64,000 nt of DNA from Comamonas antarctica (GCF_013363755.1 NZ_CP054840.1:572001-636000); one strand, 5' to 3'; numbered from the stretch's first letter, positions 27,976-38,504 are shown. Numbers and translations: made by a program. Notes: generated from the sequence alone by a model not told the origin.

Positions 27976-28096
27976 TACGAAGCCTGGCTGGGGGGGGGCG
28001 CCCTCGCGACGCCCCAGTGTTGTGTTAATTTCCACGCAAATCTGACCCGCCATTTCCATCTCAAACTGACCCACCCTTTGACTTGAGCCGTAAGGC

Positions 28097-28894
28097 TCAA
28101 GATGTGGATAAGGTTTTGTTTCTCTCCTTCTTTGTGGATGGTTGCTGAACTGCACTGCTGTGCTTGAAGCGGTAGCTGTCGTTACCTGTCTCCAGAATAT
28201 GGCAGTGATGGGTCAGACGGTCCAGTAATGCGGTGGTCATCTTGGCATCCCCAAACACGCTGGCCCATTCGCTGAAGCTCAGGTTTGTGGTGATCACCAC
28301 GCTGGTGCGTTCGTAAAGCGTTGAGAGCAGATGAAACAGTAACGCACCACCAGATGAGCTGAAGGGCAGATAGCCCAGTTCATCGAGTATCACCAAATCC
28401 GTATGCACCAGCCTGTGGGCGAGCTGCCCGGCTTTGCCTTGGGACTTCTCTTGTTCCAATGCATTGACTAACTCCACGGTGGAGAAAAAGCGCACCCTTT
28501 GGCGGTGGTGCTCGATGGCTTGAATACCTAGTGCTGTAGCGATGTGTGTCTTGCCAGTACCGGGTCCACCGACAAGCACTACATTGTTGGCCTTCTCAAT
28601 GAATTCACAGCGATGAAGGTTGCGAACCAAGGCTTCATTGACCTCGCTGTGGGCGAAGTCAAAGCCCGCCAAATCTCGATAGACGGGGAACTTGGCAGCC
28701 TTGAGTTGATAGGCAATGGAGCGCACTTCTCGCTCTGCGCTCTCGGCCTTGAGCAGTTGCGACAGTATGGGGTGTGCAGCTTCAAAGGCTGGTGAGCCTT
28801 GCTCGGCAAGTTCTGTTACGGCCTGAGCCATGCCAAACATCTTGAGCTGCCTGAGCATGATGATGATTGCTGCAATGGCGGGGTCATGACGCAT
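28097..28894 (-). CDS. istB: IS21 helper ATPase IstB (element A)
   Basis: This 265-residue AAA+ protein has Walker [11 protein letters not shown], Walker [12 protein letters not shown] and sensor region [13 protein letters not shown]. It assists IstA in target selection. I chose the ATG at 28894, which overlaps the istA stop as in other IS21 elements; a longer upstream frame lies inside istA. Confidence 0.92.
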   Translation of the reverse strand: MRHDPAIAAIIIMLRQLKMFGMAQAVTELAEQGSPAFEAAHPILSQLLKAESAEREVRSIAYQLKAAKFPVYRDLAGFDFAHSEVNEALVRNLHRCEFIEKANNVVLVGGPGTGKTHIATALGIQAIEHHRQRVRFFSTVELVNALEQEKSQGKAGQLAHRLVHTDLVILDELGYLPFSSSGGALLFHLLSTLYERTSVVITTNLSFSEWASVFGDAKMTTALLDRLTHHCHILETGNDSYRFKHSSAVQQPSTKKERNKTLSTS

Positions 28895-30410
28895 GGCGCA
28901 CCTGTCGGAGTTGGTCATAGCGCACGACGTTGGCTTGTGGCTCAACGATCAAGGCCAAGGCTTGTGGTGAATGGATGGGCTCAGGTTGCTGCACTCCATC
29001 AATCAGGCGGTGCAAGATATTGATGATGTGGGTCTTGCGAGGCACACCATCCTCCAATGCCAACTCCACAGATGCCAAGACAGCCTGTTCATCGTGCTGT
29101 AACACCAAAGCAAGGATCTCCACCATCTCGCGGTCACCGCCAGGCTGCTTGAGCAGCAGAGTTTGCAGCAGTTTGAAAGCGTCTGGCAGCTCGGCAAATG
29201 GAGCTCCGTTGCGTAATGCTCCGGGTTTGCGTTGCAATACCGCTAGGTAGTGATGCCAGTCATACACCGTACGACCGATGCCCTGATGATTGCGCTCAAT
29301 GATGCGCTGGTGCTCGCAGATTGCCCTGCCTTCGGCCACGACGACCAGGCGGTCGGCATAAACCTGCAAGCTAACGGGCCGGTTGGCATAAGAGGCTGGC
29401 ACGCTGTAGCGATTGCGCTCAAAGTGCACCAGGCAGGTGGGCGAGACCCGTTTAGCATGCTCGACAAACCCATCAAACGGCCGAGGCATCGGCATCAAGT
29501 CTGAGCGCTCTTGTTTCCACACATCGGCGACAGAGCCTGGTAACTGCCCATGCGCAATCTCTTGCCACAGTTGCTGGCACCGCTGCTCTAGCCAATCGTT
29601 GAGTGTCCGCAGTGTAGGAAACGCTGGTACAGATTGCCAGATGCGATGGCGAGCGTCCCGAACATTCTTCTCGACTTGCCCCTTCTCCCATCCCGAGGCC
29701 GGGTTGCAAAACTGTGCCTCGAACAGGAAGTGGCTGGCCATGGCACTGAAACGGGCATTGACCTCTCTGAGCTTGCCACGACCGACACGATCGACGGCTG
29801 TGCGCATGTTGTCGTATATCCCTCGTCTGGGGATGCCTCCAAAAACCGCAAAGGCATGGTTGTGGGCATCAAACAGCATCTCATGGGTTTGCAGCGGATA
29901 TGCCCTCAGATAGAAGGCTCGGCTGTGGCTGAGCTTAAAGTGAGCCACTTGTAGCTTGGTGCGCACACCTGCAATCACAGCCCAGTCTTCACTCCAATCG
30001 AACTGGAAGGCTTCGCCAGCACCGAAGACCAGGGGCACAAAAACGCCTCGCCCTGATGTCTGCTCAGCCGCATGACACTGAGCCTTCCAAACTCTGGCAA
30101 AGGCAGCGACCCGGTTGTAGGAGCCGGCATAGCCCAGCGCCTGCAAGTCCAGAAACATCTGCTTGATCGTGCGCCGCTGCTTACGAGAGCGGTTGGCTTC
30201 TGTGCGCAGCCAGCCAGACAGCTTGCTGGCGAATGGGTCGAGCTTGGCAACGATCATTCGCTGTGCAAGACGAGGTTGCACAACATCGGAGCGCAAATAC
30301 TTGCGGATGGTATTGCGAGAAAGTCCGGTTCTGCGGGCGATCTCTCGGATGGACAGGTGCTCACGTAGAGCCCAGCGTCTGATGACACTCAAAGTAGCCA
30401 CGTCAATCAC
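28884..30410 (-). CDS. istA: IS21 transposase IstA (element A)
   Basis: This protein of about 508 residues has an N-terminal HTH ([20 protein letters not shown]), a DDE/rve core with the first catalytic Asp in FQFDWSEDW and the later box [16 protein letters not shown], and a C-terminal beta-barrel region ([14 protein letters not shown]). I chose a GTG start at 30410 because AGGAG lies just before it; a TTG at 30431 is the alternative. Confidence 0.9.
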   Translation of the reverse strand: MIDVATLSVIRRWALREHLSIREIARRTGLSRNTIRKYLRSDVVQPRLAQRMIVAKLDPFASKLSGWLRTEANRSRKQRRTIKQMFLDLQALGYAGSYNRVAAFARVWKAQCHAAEQTSGRGVFVPLVFGAGEAFQFDWSEDWAVIAGVRTKLQVAHFKLSHSRAFYLRAYPLQTHEMLFDAHNHAFAVFGGIPRRGIYDNMRTAVDRVGRGKLREVNARFSAMASHFLFEAQFCNPASGWEKGQVEKNVRDARHRIWQSVPAFPTLRTLNDWLEQRCQQLWQEIAHGQLPGSVADVWKQERSDLMPMPRPFDGFVEHAKRVSPTCLVHFERNRYSVPASYANRPVSLQVYADRLVVVAEGRAICEHQRIIERNHQGIGRTVYDWHHYLAVLQRKPGALRNGAPFAELPDAFKLLQTLLLKQPGGDREMVEILALVLQHDEQAVLASVELALEDGVPRKTHIINILHRLIDGVQQPEPIHSPQALALIVEPQANVVRYDQLRQVRHAS

Positions 30411-30527
30411 TCCTGGTCTCCTACTGCACAAGAAAGCAGCAGGCTAGGGTTAATGCGTGGATCAGATTGAGATGGAAAAACCGGGGGTTAGTGGGTCACT
30501 TCTGGGTGGAAATCAACAGTGGTGGCC

Positions 30528-30842
30528 ATGCGTGACACGCAGGTCACGTTGCAAGACCTGCGCGAGCGCAAAGAGTGGAAGTTGCCTTACGCCGCGATCG
30601 AACCGCCCTTGCCCGATCCTGCAACACGCCCTCAAGCTGTGGCGCCAGAGCCGCCGGCCGCCCCCCGACCGACGCGCAACGACTTTCGCTGCGGCGAGAA
30701 GGTCGCCTTTGAGGACAAGTACCTGCAGACCGTGGTGGGCACCATCGTGCGCATCAACAGCCGCACTGCAACCATCGACCCCGGTGATGGCACGCAGTGG
30801 CGCGTAGGCTTCGGCTTGCTGCGACACATCCTGGACGTCTGA
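30528..30842 (+). CDS. Conserved hypothetical protein, possibly cut by IS21
   Basis: This protein of about 104 residues has a charged N-terminus (TLQDLRERKEWKLPYAAIEP), a Pro/Ala linker, and a C-terminal domain of about 45 residues, GEKVAFEDKYLQTVVGTIVR then INSRTATIDPGDGTQWRVG. That domain looks like a small SH3/KOW-type beta barrel. I do not recognise a named family. It begins 9 bp after the IS21 end, so the true 5' part may be lost. It ends 46 bp before the truncated second IS21. Confidence 0.45.
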   Translation: MRDTQVTLQDLRERKEWKLPYAAIEPPLPDPATRPQAVAPEPPAAPRPTRNDFRCGEKVAFEDKYLQTVVGTIVRINSRTATIDPGDGTQWRVGFGLLRHILDV

Positions 30843-30888
30843 CTATCCCATAAGGACCTCGTCAAGAGGGTGCTGAGCTGACGCTTAC

Positions 30889-31978
30889 CTACCGCATGCA
30901 GGTCTCGCACATGAAGCTGTGTGCCAGTGGGGCCTTCTGGCTGGTGGCCTACCCCAGCCAAGGCCACGAGATGCTGTTCGATGCGCACACCCGCAGCTTT
31001 GCAGCGCTGGGTGGCGTGGCACGCCGTGGCATCTACGACAACATGAAGACGGCGGTCGACAAAGTCAAGAAGGGCAAAGGCCGCGTGGTCAATGCGCGCT
31101 TTGCAGCCATGTGCGCGCACTATCTGTTCGACCCTGATTTTTGCAACCGTGCCAGCGGCTGGGAGAAGGGGCGCGTGGAGAAGGATGTGCAAGACAGCCG
31201 CCGTCGCATCTGGGTGGAGGCGGGGCAACGGCGCTTTGGCAGCTTTACCGAGCTCAATGCGTGGCTGGGCGAGCGCTGCCGGGCTCTGTGGCGAGAGCTG
31301 CGCCACCCGCAGCACAAAGCGTTCAGCATCGCCGAGATGCTGGAGCTGGAGCAAAGCCACCTGATGCCGATGCCGGTGGCCTTTGATGGCTATGTTGAGA
31401 ACCCGGCCAAGGTGAGCAGCACCTGCCTGGTGACGGTGGCGCGCAACCGCTACTCGGTGCCCTGCGAATGGGCGGGGCAAATGGTCAGCACACACCTGTA
31501 CCCGGCGCAGATCGTGGTGGTGGCCGGCGATGCTATGGTGGCCACGCACGAGCGCCTGAGCGATCGCAACCAGACCCGCTACGACTGGCAGCATTACGTG
31601 CCGCTGATCGAGCGCAAGCCGGGCGCGCTGCGCAACGGCGCGCCCTTTGCAGACCTGCCCGAGCCATTGCAGCGCATGCGCAAAGGCTTGCTGCACCAGG
31701 AGGGGGGCGACAGGGTGATGGCGCAGGTACTGGCCGAGGTGCCCAAGCAAGGGCTGGACGCCGTGCTGGTGGCGGTGGAGTTGGCCCTGGAGAGTGCGCC
31801 GCCATCGGGGCGGGTGAGCACCGAGCACTTCATCAACGTGCTCGGCCGCCTGCAAGCGCAGCCCCTGCCCGAGACGGTTGCGACCAACCTGCAAGTGAGC
31901 CAGACACCCCTGGCCGACACGGCGCGCTATGACAGCCTGCGCGCTGGCAGCGACATGCAGGAGGCCGATCATGCGTGA
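30889..31978 (+). pseudogene. istA: IstA of IS21 element B copy 1, N-terminally truncated
   Basis: The frame from 30896 encodes the last 360 of about 514 residues, identical to the full copy at 54876-56420. The HTH and the first catalytic Asp (FQFDWSED in the full copy) are missing, so it should be inactive. The 3' end still overlaps istB. Confidence 0.9.
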
Positions 31979-32756
31979 GCTGGACAAGGAGTTCAAAGAG
32001 CTGCGCCTGTACGGCATGGCCGGGGCCTGGGAGGACCTGGTCAAGCAAGGCGGCCACGCCACGCTGGAGAGCTCGCGCTGGCTGCTGGAGCACCTGCTGC
32101 AAGCGGAAGTCACGGACAGGGCCATGCGCTCAGTGAGCTACCAGATGCACACGGCGAAGTTCCCCGTGCACCGCGACCTGGCGGGCTTCGACTTCGAATG
32201 CTCGCCCGTGGACAAAAAGCTCATCGAGCAGTTGGCCAGCATGGCGTTCACCGAGCAGGCGCACAACGTGGTGCTAGTGGGTGGCCCCGGCACGGGCAAG
32301 ACGCATCTGGCCACGGCCATCGGCGTGGCGGGCATCACGCGCCATGGCTCACGCGTGCGGTTTTACTCCACGGTGGATCTGGTCAACGCACTGGAGCAGG
32401 AGAAGGCCCAAGGCAAGGCAGGCCGCATCGCAGCGAGCTTGCAGCGCATGGACCTGGTCATCCTTGATGAGCTGGGCTACCTGCCCTTCAGCCAGGCAGG
32501 CGGCGCCTTGCTGTTCCACCTGCTGAGCAAGCTCTACGAGCAGACCAGCGTGATGATCACCACCAACCTGGACTTCAAGGAATGGTCCAGCGTGTTCGGC
32601 GACGCCAAGATGACCACGGCACTGCTGGATCGACTCACGCACCACTGCCACATCGTCGAGACGGGCAACGAGTCCCACAGGTTCATGCACAGCACAGCCG
32701 TGGCCAAGAAACGCATCAAGGCACGCGAACAGGCCAAGAAGGCTGAGCCGTTCTGA
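31971..32756 (+). CDS. istB: IS21 helper ATPase IstB (element B, copy 1)
   Basis: This 261-residue AAA+ protein is identical to the copy at 56413. It has Walker [11 protein letters not shown] and Walker [13 protein letters not shown] chose the ATG at 31971, which overlaps the istA stop and has AGGAGG before it. It is intact but has no functional IstA in cis. Confidence 0.9.
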   Translation: MRELDKEFKELRLYGMAGAWEDLVKQGGHATLESSRWLLEHLLQAEVTDRAMRSVSYQMHTAKFPVHRDLAGFDFECSPVDKKLIEQLASMAFTEQAHNVVLVGGPGTGKTHLATAIGVAGITRHGSRVRFYSTVDLVNALEQEKAQGKAGRIAASLQRMDLVILDELGYLPFSQAGGALLFHLLSKLYEQTSVMITTNLDFKEWSSVFGDAKMTTALLDRLTHHCHIVETGNESHRFMHSTAVAKKRIKAREQAKKAEPF

Positions 32757-32954
32757 GCGGTTCAAGGGCAAGCCGCTACGGGCTTCGCCCTGCGCGGCTT
32801 GCTCTCAACGGACGACCACCGAGCTCGATCACCAAGGAGACCAAAACCGACCCAAGGCACTACACTTATCCACAGCCGACCTTCACAGGTTGGCCATTAG
32901 CCCTGGCTCAAAATTCAATCGGCACGGTGGCTCAATTTTGAATCGGCGCCAACA

Positions 32955-33064
32955 GCCCATCAACACCGTTGTGAACGATATCGACGTTGTACCCCGCTTC
33001 GCCGAGCCCTTTTTTGAGGTACTCGGCGAGCTTGATCTCATCTTCAATGACCAAGATTTTCATG
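32955..33064 (-). pseudogene. CzcR-type response regulator, N-terminal stub
   Basis: The minus-strand frame from the ATG at 33064 encodes [20 protein letters not shown] then [17 protein letters not shown], almost the same as the intact regulator at 20268. It is cut at residue 37 by the right end of IS21 element B. The phospho-acceptor and DNA-binding domain are lost, and no kinase gene remains. It shows that a second two-component system once stood beside this metal cluster. Confidence 0.9.
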
Positions 33065-33097
33065 CATTGATTCTCCCGGAGATCGATCGCAGCATCG

Positions 33098-33114
33098 ATT
33101 ACAATTCGTAATCT
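33098..33114. promoter_or_regulatory. CusR/CopR-type box between the regulator stub and a DUF4148 gene
   Basis: GATTACAATTCGTAATC is a near-perfect dyad with TTAC/GTAA arms and one base less spacing than the others. It lies 34 bp before the regulator stub (minus) and 88 bp before the secreted gene at 33202 (plus). This is the same geometry as the box at 20303. Confidence 0.58.
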
Positions 33115-33201
33115 GAGTGTTTGCAACTTGTCCCCCCTGCCTTTCTAGAGTTCGCTGAAGGTCGTCGCACGTTGTGAGGACCATATCAAAAGGCAAACAC
33201 C

Positions 33202-33534
33202 ATGAACAAACAGACAAAACTCATTCTCTCGCTGACTGCCGCAGCCTTTCTGGCCCCAAGTGCAGCGATGGCCTCGTCCCTGTATCACGACGCAGGTGGC
33301 GAAATCGGCGCAACAACTAATCCGAGCCACACCTCCGATGACCTGATGCGCAGCGAAGTGCAGCGGACGGTTGACGCTGCACGCAAAGACGGATCGCTGG
33401 CCATTCTGTCTCGAGGAGGTGTGGTGCCGACCAAGGCCACTGAACCGGCAAAGACCCGAGAGCAAGTCCGCAACGAGTTTCTCAGCATGACGCCGCAGGA
33501 GAAGGCCAAGCTGAAAGAGATGCATGGCGGCTGA
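33202..33534 (+). CDS. Small secreted DUF4148-like protein
   Basis: This 110-residue protein has a signal peptide (LILSLTAAAFLAPSAAMAS), then SSLYHDAGGEIGATTNPSHT, ARKDGSLAILSRGGVVP and KTREQVRNEFLSMTPQEK. It is a paralogue of the 20426 gene, with the same layout and the same divergent regulator (here broken). Function is unknown. Confidence 0.78.
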   Translation: MNKQTKLILSLTAAAFLAPSAAMASSLYHDAGGEIGATTNPSHTSDDLMRSEVQRTVDAARKDGSLAILSRGGVVPTKATEPAKTREQVRNEFLSMTPQEKAKLKEMHGG

Positions 33535-33687
33535 TCTGCCGCACACCAGGTGCACCGACGGAATAGGTGCTCCCTGCGTGACCTCCATCGCGTCACGGTA
33601 GACCTACTGCGATAGCCAACCTTCACTTGAGTACATGCGGCCCATTGTGGGTCGATCCACCGTACTGATCAATGCCCTCGACACGAG

Positions 33688-35370
33688 ATGAGCTTTAGAC
33701 AGCGCGGCTTCGCGGAGCCTGGGCGATGGCCCACTCGTTGGGGGCAGTTGCTCCTGCGACGCCCTTCAATGGCAACAGAGAGTTTGGTTTTGTGGATCAG
33801 CGTGTACGTCGCGCTGGCCTACAACGGCTCTTTCCTGAGGGCGACCACGACTGGCCGCAGTTGGGAGGCGACAGAAACATGGTTTTTTGTCGGCGCACTG
33901 GTAATTTCATTGAGTGCGCTGCACGGGCTGATCTTCAGCATCGCTGTGGCCAGGTGGAGTGTTCGCCCTCTGCTCACAGCATCGGTGCTGGTTGCAGCTT
34001 TTGCAACCTTCTACATGCAACGCTACGGCGTCTACTACGACCCAAGCATGCTGCGCAATGTGCTGCGGACAGACACTGCTGAAGCCAGCGAGTTGATCAC
34101 ATGGAGCTTGATCGCTCACGTCTCGCTGTACTCGGCAGTCCCATTGTGGGCGATATGGCGCGTTCGCCTCACACGAACTTCCCTATGGCGCGCCGTCCTG
34201 CGGCGCATTGCCTTCAGTGCCTCCTGCGCGGTGGCAGTCGTGGCGGCTGTTCTCCTCATCTTCCAGGACTTCTCTGCGTTGATGAGAAACCAGAAGGAGT
34301 TGCGCTACCTCATCACGCCGGCCAACGTGATCTACTCGACAGCCCGCGTCTTATCGACCGATGCCGAGAAGCCCAAGATCAGGCAGTCCGTCGGCTTGGA
34401 TGCGCGCGTGGCAGCGCCATCGAGAACCCAGAAGCCTAAATTGCTCTTCATCGTCGTGGGAGAGACTGTGAGAGCAAGCAATTGGGGTCTTAACGGCTAT
34501 GAGCGGCAAACCACACCGAACCTTCAGGCGCTCAACGCTCTGAACTTTGGCAATGTCACAGCCTGCGGAACAGACACAGAAACTTCACTTCCATGCATGT
34601 TCTCGGCGATTGGAAGGCGAGACTACGATGAGGCCCGAATTCGCTCGTCCGAGTCGCTGCTTCACGTCTTGGCTCGTACCGGCATTGCGGTGCATTGGAA
34701 GGACAACCAGTCAGGCTGCAAGGGCGTCTGTGATGGCCTCAGCGTGATTCCTGTGGATCCGCCGGCCGCGGCGGGCCTGTGCTCTGAGGGTAGGTGTCTT
34801 GACGAAGCGCTCCTGCATGGGTTGGAGTCCGTCGCAGAGGCCTCCGAAACCACTACGGTCATAGTTCTGCACATGCTCGGTAACCATGGGCCCGCCTATT
34901 TCAAGCGCTACCCTGCAGCTTTCAGGCGCTTTGAACCCACCTGTGACACGGGCGAGCTGCGCAAGTGCGATCGTCAGAGCATAGTGAATGCCTATGACAA
35001 TGCAGTGCTCTACACCGACCATGTTCTGGGGCAGGCTGTAGCCTTTCTCAAGCGCCAGGAGAGCCGCTTCGATACGGCGATGCTCTACGTGTCCGACCAC
35101 GGCGAGTCGCTGGGCGAGAAAGGGCTGTTTCTTCACGGCTTGCCCAGGGCGATTGCACCTGACGAACAGACCAAGGTACCCATGGTTTGGTGGTTGTCGG
35201 ACGGCTTCAAGGAGAGTCGCATGGTCAACAGTGATTGCTTGAAAGAAAAATCCTCGGCCGCCATGTCGCATGACAACCTCTTTCACTCTGTACTTGGGCT
35301 ACTGGGTGTGTCGACTCAGGTCTATGAGCAGGGCCTGGACATTTCAGCGGCCTGTCGGTCGATTGGCTGA
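33688..35370 (+). CDS. eptA: Phosphoethanolamine transferase, EptA/MCR-like
   Basis: This 560-residue inner-membrane enzyme has five N-terminal membrane segments and a periplasmic sulfatase-fold domain. It transfers phosphoethanolamine to lipid A. The metal ligand E259 (VVGETVRASN) and the nucleophile T297 in CGTDTETSLPCMF align with E246 and T285 of MCR-1. The HGE-type site is YVSDHGESLGEKGLFLHG. Cys pairs for disulfides are present. Its presence beside metal genes is unusual and could give polymyxin tolerance or change metal binding at the outer membrane. The activity is inferred. Confidence 0.88.
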   Translation: MSFRQRGFAEPGRWPTRWGQLLLRRPSMATESLVLWISVYVALAYNGSFLRATTTGRSWEATETWFFVGALVISLSALHGLIFSIAVARWSVRPLLTASVLVAAFATFYMQRYGVYYDPSMLRNVLRTDTAEASELITWSLIAHVSLYSAVPLWAIWRVRLTRTSLWRAVLRRIAFSASCAVAVVAAVLLIFQDFSALMRNQKELRYLITPANVIYSTARVLSTDAEKPKIRQSVGLDARVAAPSRTQKPKLLFIVVGETVRASNWGLNGYERQTTPNLQALNALNFGNVTACGTDTETSLPCMFSAIGRRDYDEARIRSSESLLHVLARTGIAVHWKDNQSGCKGVCDGLSVIPVDPPAAAGLCSEGRCLDEALLHGLESVAEASETTTVIVLHMLGNHGPAYFKRYPAAFRRFEPTCDTGELRKCDRQSIVNAYDNAVLYTDHVLGQAVAFLKRQESRFDTAMLYVSDHGESLGEKGLFLHGLPRAIAPDEQTKVPMVWWLSDGFKESRMVNSDCLKEKSSAAMSHDNLFHSVLGLLGVSTQVYEQGLDISAACRSIG

Positions 35371-35518
35371 ACAATATATTCCCTTGGCACCTAGGGCCCC
35401 TTGCATCAATGCCGCGCCTGTCGATCAGCGCTCGTTCGGCTCCGGGATCGCATTTGTGCCAGCATTCCTTGACTCTCTTTGAATCGCCCCGGTTTCCGCG
35501 GAGGCTGTTTGGTTTAAG

Positions 35519-36430
35519 TCAGGTCACCACAGCAGTGGCCTGATTGGCGAATTGCCGGTAGTAGTTTGCCTCAGCCTCAGCAGGCGGGATATACCCGATG
35601 GGTTCGAGCAGGCGATGGTGGTTGAACCATGACACCCATTCGAGTGTTGCAAACTCCACCGCCTCTTTGGTTTTCCAGGGTGCCCGGCGGTGGATGAGTT
35701 CTGCCTTGTACAGGCCATTGATGGTTTCCGCCAAGGCGTTGTCGTAGCTGTCGCCCTTGCTCCCTACCGATGGTTCGATGCCCGCTTCTGCCAATCGCTC
35801 GGTGTATCGAATACTGACGTATTGGGACCCTCTGTCCGAATGACAGACCAAGCTGCCATCGCGCTCTGGTTGCCGGGCATAGAGGGCTTGCTCCAGGGCG
35901 TCGAGCACGAAGTCGGTACGCATCGAATTGCTGACTCGCCAGCCCACGATGCGCCTGGCATACACATCGATGACGAAGGCCACGTACAGCCAGCCCTGCC
36001 AGGTCGAGACATACGTGAAGTCGCTGACCCACAACTGGTTGGGCCTCTCTGCCCGGAACTGCCGGTTTACCCGGTCCAGCGGGCACGCAGCCTTGGCGTC
36101 ACCGATGGTGGTGCGTACGACTTTGCCACGCATCACTCCGCGCAGTCCCATGCTGCGCATCAGCCGCTCGACAGTACAGCGAGCTACGGTCACGCCTTCG
36201 CGCGCCAGTTGCCGCCACACCTTGTCGGCGCCGTAGACCTGCATGTTGGCCTGCCAGACGCGTTGAATCTGCGGCATCAGCAACTCGTCGCGTTTGGCCC
36301 TGGCGCAGCGCTTGTGGGGCTGGCGCAGCAGCGCGGCATGACGTCGATACGCCGACGGGGCAACCTGCAGAACCTTGCAGAGCGGCTCGACCCCGAAAGC
36401 ATTGCGATGCTGGTCGATGAAGGTCTTCAA
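35519..36430 (-). CDS. IS3-family transposase OrfB (type 1, copy A)
   Basis: This 303-residue protein has HTH_21 and rve domains. The DDE signature is visible as [21 protein letters not shown] and [17 protein letters not shown]. It overlaps OrfA by ATGA, consistent with programmed frameshifting to a fused transposase. Confidence 0.93.
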   Translation of the reverse strand: MKTFIDQHRNAFGVEPLCKVLQVAPSAYRRHAALLRQPHKRCARAKRDELLMPQIQRVWQANMQVYGADKVWRQLAREGVTVARCTVERLMRSMGLRGVMRGKVVRTTIGDAKAACPLDRVNRQFRAERPNQLWVSDFTYVSTWQGWLYVAFVIDVYARRIVGWRVSNSMRTDFVLDALEQALYARQPERDGSLVCHSDRGSQYVSIRYTERLAEAGIEPSVGSKGDSYDNALAETINGLYKAELIHRRAPWKTKEAVEFATLEWVSWFNHHRLLEPIGYIPPAEAEANYYRQFANQATAVVT

Positions 36431-36750
36431 GACTTCAGGCGGCGGTCGAGCTCCGCCTGGGCGAAAAACGCGCTGGCCAGCTTCAATATCTCGTTGGCCC
36501 GGCGCAGTTCCTTGACCTCGCGCTCCAACTCCTTGACCCGCTGTGCTTCGGCTGTGGTGACGCCTTCGCGCTTGCCTGCATCAACTTCGGTGCGCTTGAC
36601 CCATTCGTTCAACGTCTGTGGCACGCAACCAATCTTGGGGGCAATGGATTCGATGGCTGCCCACAGTGACGGGTACTCCCCGCGCTGCTCCTGCACCATC
36701 CTCACTGCGCGCTCACGCACCTCGGGTGAGAACTTGTTCGTCTTCGTCAT
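36427..36750 (-). CDS. IS3-family transposase OrfA (type 1, copy A)
   Basis: This 107-residue protein has an HTH ([20 protein letters not shown] ... TLNEWVKR) and a leucine-zipper region ([20 protein letters not shown]). It is identical to the copy at 38868. Confidence 0.92.
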   Translation of the reverse strand: MTKTNKFSPEVRERAVRMVQEQRGEYPSLWAAIESIAPKIGCVPQTLNEWVKRTEVDAGKREGVTTAEAQRVKELEREVKELRRANEILKLASAFFAQAELDRRLKS

Positions 36751-37060
36751 GGCTCAATCCTCTCAGAGTGTTGCGCCTCCTCAAAACCCGGGGCGATTCA
36801 CTTCGCGCCGGACGATGGAGCGTCAGTAAGCGGGTGGTGATCCCATCTTGACCGCAGGTCTCTGCGGCGGCTAGACCTCGGCTATGGGCTAGGTGCTGCC
36901 CTGCTACGATGGCGGCAACCGGCCAGGAGCGGCCCTTCGCCAAACTGGCTAAGACCGGTCGTTCGACGGTTAAGCCCAGGCGGCCGCATCGGAGGCGAAG
37001 ACCTCGTCCCAACCACTCGGCCGCTCCAGGCTAAGGGCCGTCTAGAGCGAGTACGAACGT

Positions 37061-37609
37061 CTACGCTGCAATCGCCAGATCCTGCTTCCACTCTCTGACT
37101 GTAGTATTCGCCACCGACTCGCCATTGGCCGCGCGCCCCAGCTCTACCGTGATCAATCGGTCGCCATCGAACGCTGGGCTGAGTTCCAGGCACAGGTAGT
37201 CGAAGAGCGGCTTCTCGTGCACGGCGAGGATGACCTGACGGCCATGCTGCTTCGAGAGTGTTCGCAACAAAGCAGCGAACTGCGAAATGTGAACCTCGTC
37301 CATGCTTTGCACCGGGTCATCGATGATCCACCAAGGCAGCTGCGGCTTTACGGACAGATGGAGCGCGAAGAACAGCGTCAGCGCGGCCGTGTTGAGATTC
37401 CCGGCACTGAGCATGGCCCTTGGATTTCCGCCTTTACTGCCATCTCGGTAGTGGGTCTCCAGCCTGGCTTCGAAGCCACCCTTTATTGCCTGGGGCAAAG
37501 CGAAGGCGGGGATGAATGGCTCGTCCGGTGCCAGGCGGACAAAGAGGTCTCGCCATGCCGCATTCAAGGAATCATTAAACACCTGACCAACAACGCGAGA
37601 ACGCTCCAC
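37061..37609 (-). pseudogene. SMC/Rad50-like ABC ATPase, C-terminal fragment interrupted by IS3
   Basis: These 182 residues form the C-terminal ATPase half of an SMC/RecN/Rad50-type protein: signature-like MLSAGNLNTAALTLFFALHL, Walker B WWIIDDPVQSMDEVH and a D/H-loop region VILAVHEKPLFDY. The IS3 element type 2 (37611-40167) with an ACC duplication cuts the gene. Beyond the IS the frame continues only a few codons (LQRLSEV) before a stop, so the 5' part is also gone. Such ATPases serve in DNA repair and in several antiphage systems, and the fragment does not tell which. The 260 bp between IS copy A and its stop hold nothing recognisable. Confidence 0.65.
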
Positions 37610-37628
37610 CTGAATCGCCCCGGCTTAT

Positions 37629-38504
37629 CTAGACACTTTTGAGCCGTTGGGAATGTCTCTGTTCGAACTCTACAGGGGATAGTCCTGCCGCCGATGAATG
37701 ACGGCGCTGTGAGTTGTAGAACATTTCGATGTAGTTGAAGACGTCCGCTCTCGCATCATCACGGGTTGCATAGACCCGCCTGCGGATGCGTTCGCGCTTG
37801 AGCAGTTGGAAGAAGCTCTCAGCCACAGCGTTGTCGTGGCAGTTGCCACGCCGGCTCATGCTGCTGACCAGATTATGGTCGCGCAGGAAGGTCTGCCACT
37901 CGTGGCCGGTGAACTGACAGCCTTGATCGGAATGAACCATGACAGGTGCACGCGGCTGGCGGCGCCATAGCGCCATCAGCAGTGCATCGAGGACCAGGCT
38001 CGTGTCAATGCGGCTGCCCATGGACCAGCCCACTACCTGGCGTGAGAACAGATCGACCACAACCGCCAGGTACAGCCAGCCTTCGTGGGTTCGGATGTAG
38101 GTGATGTCAGTGACCCAAGACTGATTGGGCTCATCCACCTTGAACTGACGCTTCAGATGGTTTGGTGCGACCACGGCGGGCTTGCCGCCTCGCATTCCAG
38201 GCCGGCGGCCGTAGCCCGTCTGCGATCGCAGGCCTTCGATCTTGAGCAACCGCGCCACGCGATGCTTGCCGCAACGCTCGCCCAGGTCGCGCATGTCCAG
38301 CGTGAGTTTGCGGTAGCCGTAGACACCGCCACTCTCCAGCCATGCCTGCTTGAGCAAGCCCAGAAGCCTGTGGTCGTCCTTGGCCCGTGGGCTATGCGGC
38401 GCTGCCTTCCACGCGTAGTAGCCGCTGGGGTGTAGCTGCATCACCTTGCACATGCGCCGTACGCTGTGTTCCTGCGCATGCTGCTTGATGAACGCGTACC
38501 TCAC
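37629..38504 (-). CDS. IS3-family transposase OrfB (type 2)
   Basis: This 291-residue protein has HTH_21 and rve domains with the DDE boxes WVTDITYIRTHEGW, PVMVHSDQGCQFTG and CHDNAVAESFFQLLKRE. It overlaps OrfA by ATGA. It is intact, but its promoter side is disrupted by the nested element. Confidence 0.92.
   Translation of the reverse strand: MRYAFIKQHAQEHSVRRMCKVMQLHPSGYYAWKAAPHSPRAKDDHRLLGLLKQAWLESGGVYGYRKLTLDMRDLGERCGKHRVARLLKIEGLRSQTGYGRRPGMRGGKPAVVAPNHLKRQFKVDEPNQSWVTDITYIRTHEGWLYLAVVVDLFSRQVVGWSMGSRIDTSLVLDALLMALWRRQPRAPVMVHSDQGCQFTGHEWQTFLRDHNLVSSMSRRGNCHDNAVAESFFQLLKRERIRRRVYATRDDARADVFNYIEMFYNSQRRHSSAAGLSPVEFEQRHSQRLKSV

Larger units (their letters stand above)
28023..30518 (-). 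mobile_element. IS21-family element A, complete
   Basis: The ends match as an inverted repeat: TGTTAATTTCCACGCA at 28023 and TGTTGATTTCCACCCA as the complement of the right end at 30518. Further inner repeats CCATTTCCATCTCAA and TTTTCCATCTCAA occur at both ends, as in IS21 multiple-terminal repeats. It carries istA and istB. No clear target duplication flanks it, so one side may have been rearranged. It is only distantly related to the IS21 copies at 30889 and 54777. Confidence 0.85.
30889..32954 (+). mobile_element. IS21-family element B, copy 1, 5'-truncated
   Basis: From 30889 to the right end at 32954 the sequence matches the full copy at 55331-57396, with a constant offset of 24442. I noticed one difference (GGCTTGCTCTC versus GGCTTGCCCTC). 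The left terminal repeat and the first 455 bp of istA are missing. The right end (complement TGTTGGCGCCGATTCAAAA) is intact and has destroyed a response regulator gene on its far side. Confidence 0.92.
35480..36800 (-). mobile_element. IS3-family element (type 1), copy A
   Basis: This 1321-bp element has terminal repeats TGAATCGCCCCGGTTT (left) and TGAATCGCCCCGGGTTTT (complement of right), and a CTT duplication on both sides (35477-35479, 36801-36803). Its two ORFs encode the same proteins as those of the inverted copy at 38818-40138. Confidence 0.93.

Noticed and set aside
30632..32125. Long minus-strand open frame (497 codons) over IS21 copy 1, repeated at 54690-56567
   Set aside because: It is the antisense shadow of istA in GC-rich DNA. 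The plus strand gives the clear transposase, and the minus-strand protein is low-complexity His/Arg/Leu-rich.
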